Of a stretch of 64,000 nt of DNA, positions 8,359 to 16,524 are shown piece after piece. The stretch lies in NCBI RefSeq assembly GCF_041927875.1, contig NZ_JBHFHN010000003.1. One strand, written 5' to 3'. Below the pieces are notes generated by a model. The model searched no databases and was not told where the DNA came from. It saw only the letters and a program-made list of their open reading frames with translations. Position numbers and translations under genes: made by a program. Every line of letters starts with the position of its first letter. Position 1 is the stretch's first letter. Source of the stretch: Paracoccus sp041927875 (GTDB lineage: Bacteria > Pseudomonadota > Alphaproteobacteria > Rhodobacterales > Rhodobacteraceae).

Positions 8359-9488
8359 TGCGCAGCCACCCCGCGCGCCCCGCCATATTGCCAATAGGCG
8401 GCACAGGCCCCTTCGGAGCTGACCATCAGCGCGCCCAGGGGGGCTTCAGGCGTGCAGCCCGCGCCGAATTGCGGGCAGGCGGTCGGCTTGATGCGACCGG
8501 TCATCACCGCCCCGCAGGCGCAGCCCTCGGCCTCAGCCTCGGGGGTGCTGCCATAGCCGATGCCGAACCGGGTTTCGGCGTCAAACTCGGCATAGGCTGC
8601 CCGGATACGCAGGCCCGAGGCGTCGATCTCGCCCAGGCCGCGCCAGGCGAAGCGCGGGCGGCGTTCATAGACATCGGCAATCGCGGCCAGGCTGACCGGG
8701 TTGCCATGTTCGGGCACCACGCGCGCATATTGGTTTTCGACCTCGGCGCGGCCCTCGGCGATCTGGCGCAGCACCATCAAGACCGATTGCAGCAGGTCCA
8801 GCGGCTCGAACCCGGCCACGACGATGGGCTTGCCGAACTCGGCCGGGATGAAATCATAGGGATGGGTGCCGATCACCATCGACACATGGCCCGGCCCGAT
8901 GAAGCCATCCAGCCGCATGTCGGGGTCCATCAACAGCGCCCGGATCGGCTCGGGCACGGTGATGTGGTTGCAGAAGACGGTGAAGTTGCCCAACCCCTCG
9001 CGCGCGGCCATCTGGATCGACAGCGCGGTGGATGGCGTCGTGGTCTCGAACCCCAGGCCGAAGAAGACCACCTGCCGGTCGGGGTTGCGCCGGGCGATTT
9101 CCAGCGCATCCAGCGGCGAATAGACCATGCGGATGTCGGCCCCGCGCGCCTTGGCCTGCAACAGCGACCCGCGCCGCCCCGGCACCCGCATCGCATCGCC
9201 AAAGGTGGTCAGGATCACCTCGGGGCGTTCGGCGATGGCGATGCATTCATCGACCCGCGTCATCGGCAGCACGCAGACCGGGCAGCCGGGACCGTGGATG
9301 AAGCTGATGCCGGGATGCACCAGCTTGTCGAGGCCATAGCGAAAGATCGCATGGGTATGGCCGCCGCAGATCTCCATGATGTTGACCGGCGCCTCGGGCG
9401 TGGCACCGATGCGGTCGGCCAGCCGGGCGATTTCGCCCAGCAGGGCGCGGGCGGCGGTGGGGTCGCGGAACTCGGATGCGTATTTCAT
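8355..9488 (-). CDS. hypD: Hydrogenase maturation protein HypD
   Basis: HypD is an iron-sulfur protein that, with HypC, holds the iron while its CN and CO ligands are attached. The 377-residue protein shows CGGHTH at residue 41, GPGCPVC near 67, GFETTTPSTAL, GPGHVSMVIG and the C-terminal cysteine cluster (CACG, ACPQFGAGC, EGACAAYW) that binds the [4Fe-4S] centre. The start overlaps the hypC stop (ATGA). Longer frames upstream belong to hypC in another frame. Confidence 0.97.
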   Translation of the reverse strand: MKYASEFRDPTAARALLGEIARLADRIGATPEAPVNIMEICGGHTHAIFRYGLDKLVHPGISFIHGPGCPVCVLPMTRVDECIAIAERPEVILTTFGDAMRVPGRRGSLLQAKARGADIRMVYSPLDALEIARRNPDRQVVFFGLGFETTTPSTALSIQMAAREGLGNFTVFCNHITVPEPIRALLMDPDMRLDGFIGPGHVSMVIGTHPYDFIPAEFGKPIVVAGFEPLDLLQSVLMVLRQIAEGRAEVENQYARVVPEHGNPVSLAAIADVYERRPRFAWRGLGEIDASGLRIRAAYAEFDAETRFGIGYGSTPEAEAEGCACGAVMTGRIKPTACPQFGAGCTPEAPLGALMVSSEGACAAYWQYGGARGVAAQ

Positions 9489-9775
9489 GACCGTCCCTCC
9501 AGCGCGCGTTGGCCCTCGGCCATGGCCTCCAGCGCCTCTTGCGCCTCGCCCAGATCGCGCAAAGCCTCCAGCGTGCGGGCGGCCTCGTCGGGGTCGATGC
9601 GCGACATCGCAAAGCCAACATGGATCAGCGCCCATTCACCGATCAGCGCGGCGGGGTCGCCGGGGTCGATCGGGGCCACGCAGACCTCGCGCCGTACGCC
9701 CGAGACCTCGGCCATGGCCATCTGCCGGGCGGCGTCGGTCACCGCGATGATCTGGCCGGGAATGCCCAGGCACAT
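9485..9775 (-). CDS. hypC: Hydrogenase assembly chaperone HypC
   Basis: This 96-residue chaperone starts MCLGIPGQII. The N-terminal Cys (second residue) and the motif CLGIPG are essential in the family for carrying the Fe(CN)2CO group from HypD to the large subunit. A GAGGAG ribosome site is formed by the last codons of hupR, and the hupR stop lies one base before this ATG. A second, shorter HypC-like protein (HupF) is encoded at 15339. Confidence 0.96.
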   Translation of the reverse strand: MCLGIPGQIIAVTDAARQMAMAEVSGVRREVCVAPIDPGDPAALIGEWALIHVGFAMSRIDPDEAARTLEALRDLGEAQEALEAMAEGQRALEGRS

Positions 9776-9776
9776 G

Positions 9777-11270
9777 TCAAATCTCCTCATCCTCAAGGGG
9801 GTCGTCGGTCGTGTCGCGCCCGCCGGGCGGGGTCAGGCCGTGGCGGTCCAGTTTCGCGCGCAGGCCGACGCGGCTGAGACCCAGCTCGGCGGCGGCCCGC
9901 GACTTGTTCCAGCGGTGCCGGGTCAGCGTCTCGCGCAGGATGCGCAGTTCGATCAGATCCAGCCGGTCCTTCAGCGTGCCATCGGCGCACAGCACCGCAT
10001 CAGCGCGGCGGTCGGCGGGATCATCGCCCGGCGCCTGCTGCAGGATCGGGCGCGAGATCAGATCGGCGCCCAGCACCCGATCCTGCGCCAGGATCAGCAT
10101 CCGCGTCACTTCATTGGTCAATTCGCGCAGGTTTCCGGGCCAGTCATAGCCCTCCAGGAAATCCAGAGCGGCCGCGTCGAAACCGGCCACCGGCTTGCCG
10201 TGGCGCGCCGACAGATCGTCCAGCAGATGCTGCGCCAAAATCGCCACATCACCGCGCCGGGCGCGCAGCGGCGGGACGGCGATTTCGGTTGCGGCCAGGG
10301 CATACATCAGATCGGCGCGGAACCGGCCCTCGGCCACGGCGGCGCGCAGATCGCCGCTGGCCCCGGCGATCAGGCGAAGCTGGCTGGCGGTGCTGTCCTG
10401 CGCGCCAACCGCGACAAAGGCGCCTTCGGTCAGCAGCCGCAGCAGTTGCAACTGCAATCCCGGCCCGATCTGGTCGATGCCCGACAGATAGAGGGTGCCG
10501 CGATCCGCCTTTTGAATCAGCCCGATCCGGGCCACGCCGCCGGGCAGCACACCGCGCCGCGCCCCGAACAGCTCGATCGCCGCCAGATCCTCGGGCAGGC
10601 CGGCCAGGGCCAGTTCGTAAAACGGCTTGTCGGACCGCAGCGATCCGTAATGCATCGCCCGCGCCAGTGCCGCCTTGCCGGTCCCCGCCTCGCCGGTCAG
10701 CAGCACCGGCACGTCGAAACTGGCGATCTGACGGGCCAGGGCGACCGTGGCGTTCATCGGGCTGGAGGGGCTGCGCAGGATGGTTTCAAACCCCATCCCC
10801 TCGCGCAGCGCGCGGCGGCGTTTTTCCACCCGGCTCTCGACCGTCTGGTTGGCGAAGCGCATTTCCAGCGTCAGCCGTTCATTGTCGCGCGCAAGCTGGA
10901 ACAGCCGCGCGGCATTGCGCACCGCCATCAGCAGGTGGTCGGGATGCCAGGGCTTTGCGATGAACTGGTGTATCCCGGCATCGTTGATCGCCGCGATCAT
11001 CGCCGCCGGGTCGGTATATCCGGTGATGATGATGCGCACGGTTTCGGGCCAGCGTTCGCGCACCTCGGTCAGGAAATCGACGCCCGACCGGCCCGGCATC
11101 CGCTGATCGCAGACCACGACCTGCACCCAGTTGTCGGCCAGGGCCTGCGCGCCCGCCGCCGCATCGGGCGCGGTCAGGATGTCGAAATCATCCTCCAGCG
11201 CCATCTTCATCGCCGACAGCGAATGCGGCTCGTCATCGACCAGAAGGACGGCGGGGCGCGGGCTGGCCAT
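9777..11270 (-). CDS. hupR: Hydrogenase transcriptional response regulator HupR
   Basis: This 497-residue NtrC-like regulator activates hupSL transcription in R. capsulatus. A receiver domain (about 1-125) carries the phospho-acceptor D55 in CDQRMPG. The central AAA+ region (about 170-390) has Walker A GEAGTGKA. The C-terminal helix-turn-helix includes NKSRAAAELGLSRVGLRAKL. The sigma-54 contact loop GAFTGA is missing: the place after ELFG reads ARRGVLPGG. This fits the Rhodobacter HupR, which works with sigma-70 RNA polymerase and activates when not phosphorylated. Its cognate kinase HupT is encoded at the far end of the cluster. The start overlaps the hypB stop by one base. Confidence 0.95.
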   Translation of the reverse strand: MASPRPAVLLVDDEPHSLSAMKMALEDDFDILTAPDAAAGAQALADNWVQVVVCDQRMPGRSGVDFLTEVRERWPETVRIIITGYTDPAAMIAAINDAGIHQFIAKPWHPDHLLMAVRNAARLFQLARDNERLTLEMRFANQTVESRVEKRRRALREGMGFETILRSPSSPMNATVALARQIASFDVPVLLTGEAGTGKAALARAMHYGSLRSDKPFYELALAGLPEDLAAIELFGARRGVLPGGVARIGLIQKADRGTLYLSGIDQIGPGLQLQLLRLLTEGAFVAVGAQDSTASQLRLIAGASGDLRAAVAEGRFRADLMYALAATEIAVPPLRARRGDVAILAQHLLDDLSARHGKPVAGFDAAALDFLEGYDWPGNLRELTNEVTRMLILAQDRVLGADLISRPILQQAPGDDPADRRADAVLCADGTLKDRLDLIELRILRETLTRHRWNKSRAAAELGLSRVGLRAKLDRHGLTPPGGRDTTDDPLEDEEI

Positions 11271-12100
11271 CAGCCGACCCGCCGCAGAGTCTTGGCGGCG
11301 CGCGCGCGGCCCAGCCAGGCCAGCCAATCCGCCATCCCCTCACCGGTGCGGGCCGACAAGGCGATCACCTCGATCGCCGGGTTTACGCGGCGCAGGTTGG
11401 CGACATAGGCATCCAGATCGGCATCGCAATGGGGCGCCAGATCGACCTTGTTCAGGATCGCCAGCCGCGCGGCGGTGAACATGTCGGGGTATTTCAGCGG
11501 CTTGTCCTCACCCTCGGTGACCGAGAGGATCGCCACCTTGGCATCCTCACCCAGATCAAAGGCGGCGGGGCAGACCAGATTGCCGACGTTTTCGATGAAC
11601 AGCAGGCTGGCCGGTTGCAGCGCCAGATCATCCATGGCGTGACCAACCATATGGGCGTCCAGATGGCAGCCCTTGCCGGTGTTGATCTGGATCGCGCGGG
11701 CGCCGGTGGCGCGGATGCGGTCGGCATCGTTGCTGGTCTGCTGGTCGCCCTCGATCACCGCCAGCGGCGTGTCGCCAAGCGCCTGAATGGTGCGGCACAG
11801 CAAGGTCGTTTTCCCCGATCCGGGCGAGGACACCAGGTTGACCGCCAAGGCCCCAAGCGCCGCCAGCACGCGCCGGTTGCCCGCCGCATAGGCGTCGTTC
11901 TTGGCCAGAATGTCGGTCTCGACCGCGATCAGCCGATCCTGCGACATGCCCGCCACGCTGACCCCGGCAGCGCCGGTGCCGAAATGCAGGTGGTCATGGG
12001 CATGGCCGTGGTGATGGTCATGGTCGTGGGCGTGGTGATGACCCTGCGAATGCCCCGCCCCCTCGAACTTTGCGCTACCGCAACCGCAAACCGTGCACAT
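11270..12100 (-). CDS. hypB: Hydrogenase nickel-insertion GTPase HypB
   Basis: HypB is the GTPase that with HypA delivers nickel to the hydrogenase large subunit. The 276-residue protein starts with the metal-binding CTVCGCG motif, followed by a histidine-rich stretch (about residues 19-40, HGHAHDHLH and similar) that can store nickel. Walker A is SSPGSGKTTLL near residue 91, followed by EGDQQTSNDADRI and the NKVDL guanine-specificity motif. The start codon shares one base with the hypA stop (TGATG). Confidence 0.97.
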   Translation of the reverse strand: MCTVCGCGSAKFEGAGHSQGHHHAHDHDHHHGHAHDHLHFGTGAAGVSVAGMSQDRLIAVETDILAKNDAYAAGNRRVLAALGALAVNLVSSPGSGKTTLLCRTIQALGDTPLAVIEGDQQTSNDADRIRATGARAIQINTGKGCHLDAHMVGHAMDDLALQPASLLFIENVGNLVCPAAFDLGEDAKVAILSVTEGEDKPLKYPDMFTAARLAILNKVDLAPHCDADLDAYVANLRRVNPAIEVIALSARTGEGMADWLAWLGRARAAKTLRRVG

Positions 12101-12441
12101 CAGACCACCTCCATATCCTTGATCCGCATTTCATCCCCCGCCACCGGCATCAGCCGCCCGCCGCCGCAGCGCGGGCAGGGGTCCAGCCGGGCGGCCAGGT
12201 CGACCTCGACCATACAATCGTAGCACAGCGCACGGCCCGGCAGATCAACGATCTCAAGCTGCGCGCCCTCGGCCGGGCTGCCGCGCATTACCACGTCAAA
12301 GGCGAAGTGCAGCGCGGGCTTTTCCACCCCGGCAAAGCGGCCGATTTCCAGCCGCAGCACGGTCACGCGGTCAAAGCGGTGCAGTCGGGCCTGATCCTCG
12401 ACGATGCTGCGGATGCCCTCGACCAGCGACATTTCATGCAT
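12100..12441 (-). CDS. hypA: Hydrogenase nickel metallochaperone HypA
   Basis: This 113-residue protein begins MHEMSLVEGI, in which His2 is the nickel ligand of the family. The C-terminal zinc site is formed by two pairs, CYDC and CPRC. It passes nickel to the large subunit together with HypB. The start at 12441, eight bases inside the end of hupK, was preferred over 12450 because His2 must follow the initiator methionine. Confidence 0.96.
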   Translation of the reverse strand: MHEMSLVEGIRSIVEDQARLHRFDRVTVLRLEIGRFAGVEKPALHFAFDVVMRGSPAEGAQLEIVDLPGRALCYDCMVEVDLAARLDPCPRCGGGRLMPVAGDEMRIKDMEVV

Positions 12442-13270
12442 GGACGGCACCCGTCAGATGCACCGGCAGGCAGGGGTCGAGGATCGCAAGCGCCAGATCG
12501 GCGGCGGCGCGGTCAGGCAGGCCCGACAGCGCGCGTTCGACCAGACCGCCGGGCGCGGTGATGTGATCGGTGGGGGTGATCCGGTCCAGCGCGGTCAGGA
12601 TGCCCGCCACCTGCGCCGCCCGCAGGTGATAGGCCCCGCGCGCCGCGGGCAGGATCGCCAGCCCCGGCGCAGGCGACCGCGCGGGCGGCAGATCGCCCGC
12701 AAGCACCTTCGCCAGATCGACCAGCCGCCCCATCGCACGCCAGAACAGATCGCGCGGCTGTCCGGCCAGCAGCGGGTGATCCGCGCGCCGCCCGGCCGGG
12801 GTGTTTTCACAGGCAGCACGACAGGCAAGCGCGGCGGGCGTGGGGTCGGGCAGGTGCCAGTCGCCCCTTGGCACCGCCGCCCGGATCGCGGCCATCAGCG
12901 GCGCGAATCCCTGACCCGAGGTCAGCCAGGCGGCCATCTGACCCGGCGCGGGCAGGTCGATCGCGGCGGGCGGCTTGACCGGCTGGACCGCCAGCCCCAG
13001 CAGCCGTGGCCAGATCACCGCCAACCGCGCCATGTGATCGCGGATGATGTCGGCGCGCAGGGCATCGACCGGCGCGGGCAGACCCAGGGCCAGTCGCAGC
13101 CCGGTTTCCTGCGCCGCGCCGCACAGGTTGAACAGCCGCGCCAGCATCGGGCCGGCCTGATCAACGGGGCGGCCCAACAGCAACGCCTCGACCGGAAGGG
13201 ATCGGCGCAGCGTGATGCGCGCCGGTCCCATCGGCCGCCAATCCAGCGTCAGTCCCCCCAGCGGCGTCAT
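12434..13270 (-). CDS. hupK: Hydrogenase maturation protein HupK
   Basis: This 278-residue protein is a degenerate relative of the large subunit, as known for HupK of R. capsulatus and Rhizobium, and is thought to act as a scaffold during active-site assembly. Two traces of the large-subunit motifs remain: LFNLCGAAQ where RICGVC would be, and DPCLPVH near the C-terminus where DPCxxC would be. One cysteine of each pair is lost, so it cannot hold the metal centre in the usual way. Its start overlaps the hupJ stop as ATGA. Confidence 0.88.
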   Translation of the reverse strand: MTPLGGLTLDWRPMGPARITLRRSLPVEALLLGRPVDQAGPMLARLFNLCGAAQETGLRLALGLPAPVDALRADIIRDHMARLAVIWPRLLGLAVQPVKPPAAIDLPAPGQMAAWLTSGQGFAPLMAAIRAAVPRGDWHLPDPTPAALACRAACENTPAGRRADHPLLAGQPRDLFWRAMGRLVDLAKVLAGDLPPARSPAPGLAILPAARGAYHLRAAQVAGILTALDRITPTDHITAPGGLVERALSGLPDRAAADLALAILDPCLPVHLTGAVHA

Positions 13271-14088
13271 CCGGCATCTCCCCCGACGGCCCCACGCGAC
13301 AGCCCGCCGGTCAGCACCGCGCGCCGGGTGGGGGCCTCGGGCAAGCCCGCTTCGGCATCGGCGGGCGGGGCCAGCTCGGCCTCGCGCGCAGCGCGGATGG
13401 TGGCGGCGCGGTCGGTGTCCTCATCGCGGTGCGCGGGGTCGAACAGGGCCGCCATCACCGCCCGCGCAACCTCCACCGCCTGCATCTGGCTGGCAAAATC
13501 GCCCATCGGTGAAAACAGCGAACAGGCCTTGTAACCGCCTGTCATCGGCCGGGTATTGTGCAGAAATTCATACCGGCCCGAGGGGAAGTCAATGACCTCT
13601 TTCGCGCCGGGGGTCAGCGCCGACCAGTCCTCGCCCTCGGCGGGCAGCATCACCAGGTTCATGAACCAAGGCGAGATCAGCACACCCAGCGGGCGGCCCT
13701 GATGCAGGGCAAAGGCCACGGCCTCGACATGCAGGGCGGCGTTGACCATCGGCACCTGGCGCATGGTCGAATGCCAGATGTCGCGGAAATCAGCGACCAG
13801 GGCGCGGGTGCGGGCGTCGATCGCGGCGGCCTCGGCCAAAGCGGCGGCACCGGGGTCGTCGCGCACCATGAACTGCGCCTTGGGCGCGCCGCAGCCGGGG
13901 CAGGACCAATCGCCGGGCAGATCGACAAAGGCGGTGCCGGGCAGCACCTGCCTTGTGTCGTCGCCCTCGGCCGGGTCATAGGGCGTCCAGCAGATCTTGC
14001 ATTCCAGGATCGCCGCCGGGCTGATCCGGTCATTGGCGCCCAGATACGAGCCTTCAAAGCCTGCGCGGGGGGCGGGGGCGGCGCTCAT
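13267..14088 (-). CDS. hupJ: HupJ: rubredoxin domain fused to a HybE-type hydrogenase chaperone
   Basis: This 273-residue protein has an N-terminal rubredoxin-like domain (about residues 25-75) with the two cysteine pairs CKIC and CPGC, followed by a HybE-family hydrogenase assembly domain (about 90-220, PWFMNLVMLPAEG). In Rhizobium these two parts are separate proteins, HupI and HupJ. Rubredoxin-type maturation proteins are thought to help form or protect the small-subunit Fe-S clusters when oxygen is present. The last 50 residues are low-complexity. The start overlaps the hupH stop (ATGA). Confidence 0.9.
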   Translation of the reverse strand: MSAAPAPRAGFEGSYLGANDRISPAAILECKICWTPYDPAEGDDTRQVLPGTAFVDLPGDWSCPGCGAPKAQFMVRDDPGAAALAEAAAIDARTRALVADFRDIWHSTMRQVPMVNAALHVEAVAFALHQGRPLGVLISPWFMNLVMLPAEGEDWSALTPGAKEVIDFPSGRYEFLHNTRPMTGGYKACSLFSPMGDFASQMQAVEVARAVMAALFDPAHRDEDTDRAATIRAAREAELAPPADAEAGLPEAPTRRAVLTGGLSRGAVGGDAG

Positions 14089-14912
14089 CGGATAGCCTCG
14101 ATCACCTGTCGGATGCGGGCGGCGCTGTCGGCCAGATCCTCGGGCGCGGCAAGGGCGACTTCGGGCATCGCCGTCACCTCGAACGTGTCCAGGATCAGGC
14201 TGTCCATCGAGTTGAAGAACTGCACCTTCCAGACGTGATCCAGCGCGGTTGCGGTGACGCGGCAATTGCCATAGCCGCGCGACAGGATGGTGGTCGCGCC
14301 CTCACCCAGGGCGCGGTCCAGCCAATCCAGATCCTCGGGCGTGTGCGGCAGCAGGGTCAGGTTGACGACATACGCCATCTTGCCCGGCACCCAGGCCGCC
14401 GAAGCATCCGCCAGTTCCGAGATCAGCGCGGGTGCATTGACCACCCCTGCCGGGCGCGCGGCCTGCGCGCCAAGCGCGGGGCGATGCGGCAGATGCGCGC
14501 GGCGGGAGGCCAGCGCCGGGGCGGGGGCGACCTCGATCCGGTCGATGCCCGAACCGGCGATCGCCCAGACCCCGGCGAAGACGCTTTCCTGCACGGCAAG
14601 CGCGGGCGCGCCCCGGATCTTCATCGCAACTTCGCCCTGGCCCAGCGTTTCGGCCAGCAGGCGGCGCGCGGCGGGCGAAAGGCCGGTCAGATCGAAATCC
14701 GCCCCCTGCCCGGTCGCCGCGCAGGCATCGCAGGCATCGGCCACCCGCGCCAGCAGCGCCAGCACCGGGGCGGCGGTCGCGCCGTCATCGACCTCGGGCA
14801 GGTGCGGCGCATAGGTGCGCATCCCCGAGGGCATGGCCGTATAGATCAGTTCGTCATCCTCGGGTTGCGAGCCGGGGCCGAAACCGGCGGGCGGCAAGTG
14901 AAAGGTCGCCAT
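14085..14912 (-). CDS. hupH: Hydrogenase maturation protein HupH
   Basis: This 275-residue cytoplasmic protein of the HupH/HyaF family is required for normal assembly of membrane-bound hydrogenase, probably at the small subunit. Characteristic stretches are YTAMPSGMRTYAPHLPE near the N-terminus, LGQGEVAMKI, GVWAI, and FFNSMDSLILDTFEVT near the C-terminus. It sits 3 bases downstream of hupG, and its stop overlaps hupJ. Confidence 0.92.
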   Translation of the reverse strand: MATFHLPPAGFGPGSQPEDDELIYTAMPSGMRTYAPHLPEVDDGATAAPVLALLARVADACDACAATGQGADFDLTGLSPAARRLLAETLGQGEVAMKIRGAPALAVQESVFAGVWAIAGSGIDRIEVAPAPALASRRAHLPHRPALGAQAARPAGVVNAPALISELADASAAWVPGKMAYVVNLTLLPHTPEDLDWLDRALGEGATTILSRGYGNCRVTATALDHVWKVQFFNSMDSLILDTFEVTAMPEVALAAPEDLADSAARIRQVIEAIR

Positions 14913-14915
14913 GGA

Positions 14916-15335
14916 TCAGGCCCCTAGCAGATGTGGAATGCGGGTCATGTAATCGTCCCAGTCGCGGATCTTTTCGATGGCGCCGACAAAGCGGCCATCG
15001 CGAAAGAACAGGAAGCCGGGGGTCTTCAGCGCCCGATGCGCGTGGCGCAGGTCGGATTCGATGGCGTCATCGACCAGGGCGCAATCGAAGGCCCCCTGAA
15101 AGGCCAGCCGAAGTTCGGGCAGGATGACGGCGGCATCGGCGGTTTCCAGATTGCGCGCCGCATCGCCGGGGATGAACAGGCAATGCGCGCCGGCCCGGTC
15201 GGTGAATGCCGCGGCCTCGGCCGCATCGGTCAGCCGTGGCCAGCCCAGATCGGATTCCAGCCGCGCGATCAGCGGATGGGGCGGGCGCGGCGCGGTGACG
15301 GTGTCGTCGTCATGGGCGTGGGAATGATCGTGCAT
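14916..15335 (-). CDS. hupG: Hydrogenase small-subunit chaperone HupG (HyaE-like)
   Basis: This 139-residue thioredoxin-fold protein of the HupG/HyaE family binds the Tat-exported small subunit before export. It lacks a thioredoxin CxxC. It has RAGAHCLFIPGD, a mid-chain PELRLAFQG, and FLFFRDGRFVGAIEKIRDW near the C-terminus. A short His/Asp-rich N-terminus (HDHSHAHDDD) is unusual for the family and may bind metal. It lies 3 bases after hupF. Confidence 0.9.
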   Translation of the reverse strand: MHDHSHAHDDDTVTAPRPPHPLIARLESDLGWPRLTDAAEAAAFTDRAGAHCLFIPGDAARNLETADAAVILPELRLAFQGAFDCALVDDAIESDLRHAHRALKTPGFLFFRDGRFVGAIEKIRDWDDYMTRIPHLLGA

Positions 15336-15338
15336 GGC

Positions 15339-15650
15339 CTATCCGGTGCTGTGGCCGGCATCCAGCGCGGCCTGAAGATGGGGGGGAAGCTGGGGGCTGC
15401 GGGCCTCCAGGTCTGCAAAGGCCGCGCCCGCGTCGCCACCGGCCATGACGGCGGCCAGACCGGCCAGGGCATCACCGATCAGCCGCGCGGTCTGGGCGTC
15501 GATCACGCTGCGCGACGCGCCCAGAAAGGTCAGCACCCAGTCACCGGCGCGGGCATCGGGGGTCAGCGACAGGTCGATCAGCGCGCCGTCCTCGGTCTGG
15601 CCGGCGATGCCGGTGACCTGGGTCAGCCGCGCGGGAATGCCGATGCACAT
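15339..15650 (-). CDS. hupF: HypC-like hydrogenase chaperone HupF
   Basis: This 103-residue HypC/HupF-family protein starts MCIGIPARLTQV and keeps the essential N-terminal Cys. HupF is the second chaperone of this type in uptake-hydrogenase operons. In Rhizobium it stabilises HupL when oxygen is present. It differs from HypC at 9485, and both are encoded here. The ATG shares one base with the hupD stop. Confidence 0.93.
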   Translation of the reverse strand: MCIGIPARLTQVTGIAGQTEDGALIDLSLTPDARAGDWVLTFLGASRSVIDAQTARLIGDALAGLAAVMAGGDAGAAFADLEARSPQLPPHLQAALDAGHSTG

Positions 15651-16267
15651 CAGCCGACCTCGGGCAGAAAGCGGTGATCGCCGATGCGGCAGGCGTCATC
15701 GGCGGCGGGGCGGCCGCCCTCATAGGCGGTGCGTGCAAGGCTCGGGTCGGCCAGATCGCCGGTGGCGGTGCGTCCGGGCCGCACGGTGACGCCCCAATCG
15801 GCCAGCACCTGCCGGGCGATGTCCAGCGCCGGGGCGATCTGGGCGGCGACGATGGGGCGCAGACTGCCGCCGTAATCCTCCAGCTCTTGCGGCTGGCAGC
15901 CGATCAGCACCATGCGGGCGGGGCAATAGCCCATCAGCGTGGCGGTGGCGATCACGTCCTGAAAGCCGGTCTGGTGCAGGCTCATCTTCTTGGCGCCCAT
16001 GAAGGCCGGCACCTGATCGTCGCGCACCACCTTCAGCGTGCCGGGGGCCAGGCCGTAATCGACCGCATCGAAGACGATCATCGCATCGGCCTGTTCCAGA
16101 AACGGCAGCAGATAAAGGCCCTGCGTGCCACCGTCCATGATCCGCACATGATCGGGCAGCGCGACCTGGCCCGCCAGTTCCTCGACGCAGCGGACGCCGA
16201 AACCCTCGTCGGCCCACAGCAGATTGCCGATCCCCAGGATCAGGATGTTCGGTCCGGTGTCGGTCAT
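15650..16267 (-). CDS. hupD: Hydrogenase maturation endopeptidase HupD
   Basis: This 205-residue protease of the HyaD/HybD family removes the C-terminal tail of HupL after nickel insertion. The nickel-recognising residues of the family are present: Glu in LLWADEGFGVR, Asp in VFDAVDYG and His in LHQTGFQD. A good GGGGAGGGG ribosome site precedes the ATG. It is the first gene after the 257-bp gap behind hupC and so may begin a separate transcript or be read through a hairpin. Confidence 0.95.
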   Translation of the reverse strand: MTDTGPNILILGIGNLLWADEGFGVRCVEELAGQVALPDHVRIMDGGTQGLYLLPFLEQADAMIVFDAVDYGLAPGTLKVVRDDQVPAFMGAKKMSLHQTGFQDVIATATLMGYCPARMVLIGCQPQELEDYGGSLRPIVAAQIAPALDIARQVLADWGVTVRPGRTATGDLADPSLARTAYEGGRPAADDACRIGDHRFLPEVG

Positions 16268-16290
16268 GCCGCCCCTCCCCAGGTGGCTGG

Positions 16291-16308
16291 AAGGCGGTTG
16301 ACCGCCTT
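16291..16308. promoter_or_regulatory. 18-bp palindrome upstream of hupD
   Basis: AAGGCGGTTGACCGCCTT is a palindrome of two 8-base arms around a TG, ending 24 bases before the hupD start codon. It could be a dimeric repressor operator or a hairpin in the hupD leader. Confidence 0.45.
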
Positions 16309-16477
16309 TGGCTTAAGTCGAGAGTAGGGCTTCCAGTTTGCACCCCGCAATGAAAATGATGGCGGCGGGTGATTTTGGATAATGCGCTGATTTCGCTGTC
16401 AATTCAGGCGAAAGCGACAGCAAGGACCACCCGAAAACCGAAAAGTAATCATCCACTTTGCGCGAGAACCGGAAAGC

Positions 16478-16504
16478 AATCGGGCGCCACAAGGGCGCCC
16501 GATT
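16478..16504 (-). terminator. Hairpin behind hupC
   Basis: An 11-base-pair perfect stem (AATCGGGCGCC with GGCGCCCGATT) with loop ACAAG begins 21 bases after the hupC stop. On the minus strand it is followed by GCTTTCC rather than a strong U-run. It may act as a partial terminator or mRNA-stabilising structure that sets a higher level of HupSLEC than of the maturation proteins. Confidence 0.6.
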
Positions 16505-16524
16505 CACCGTCCGGGGAAGGACGA

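Larger units (their letters stand above)
16268..16524. other. 257-bp gap between hupC and hupD
   Basis: This is the largest gap in the hydrogenase cluster and splits hupSLEC from the maturation genes. It contains a strong hairpin just behind hupC and a palindrome just before hupD (both listed). The middle has lower GC than its surroundings, and a frame of 71 codons there shows no family resemblance. A promoter for hupD may lie in the AT-richer middle but none can be named. Confidence 0.5.
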
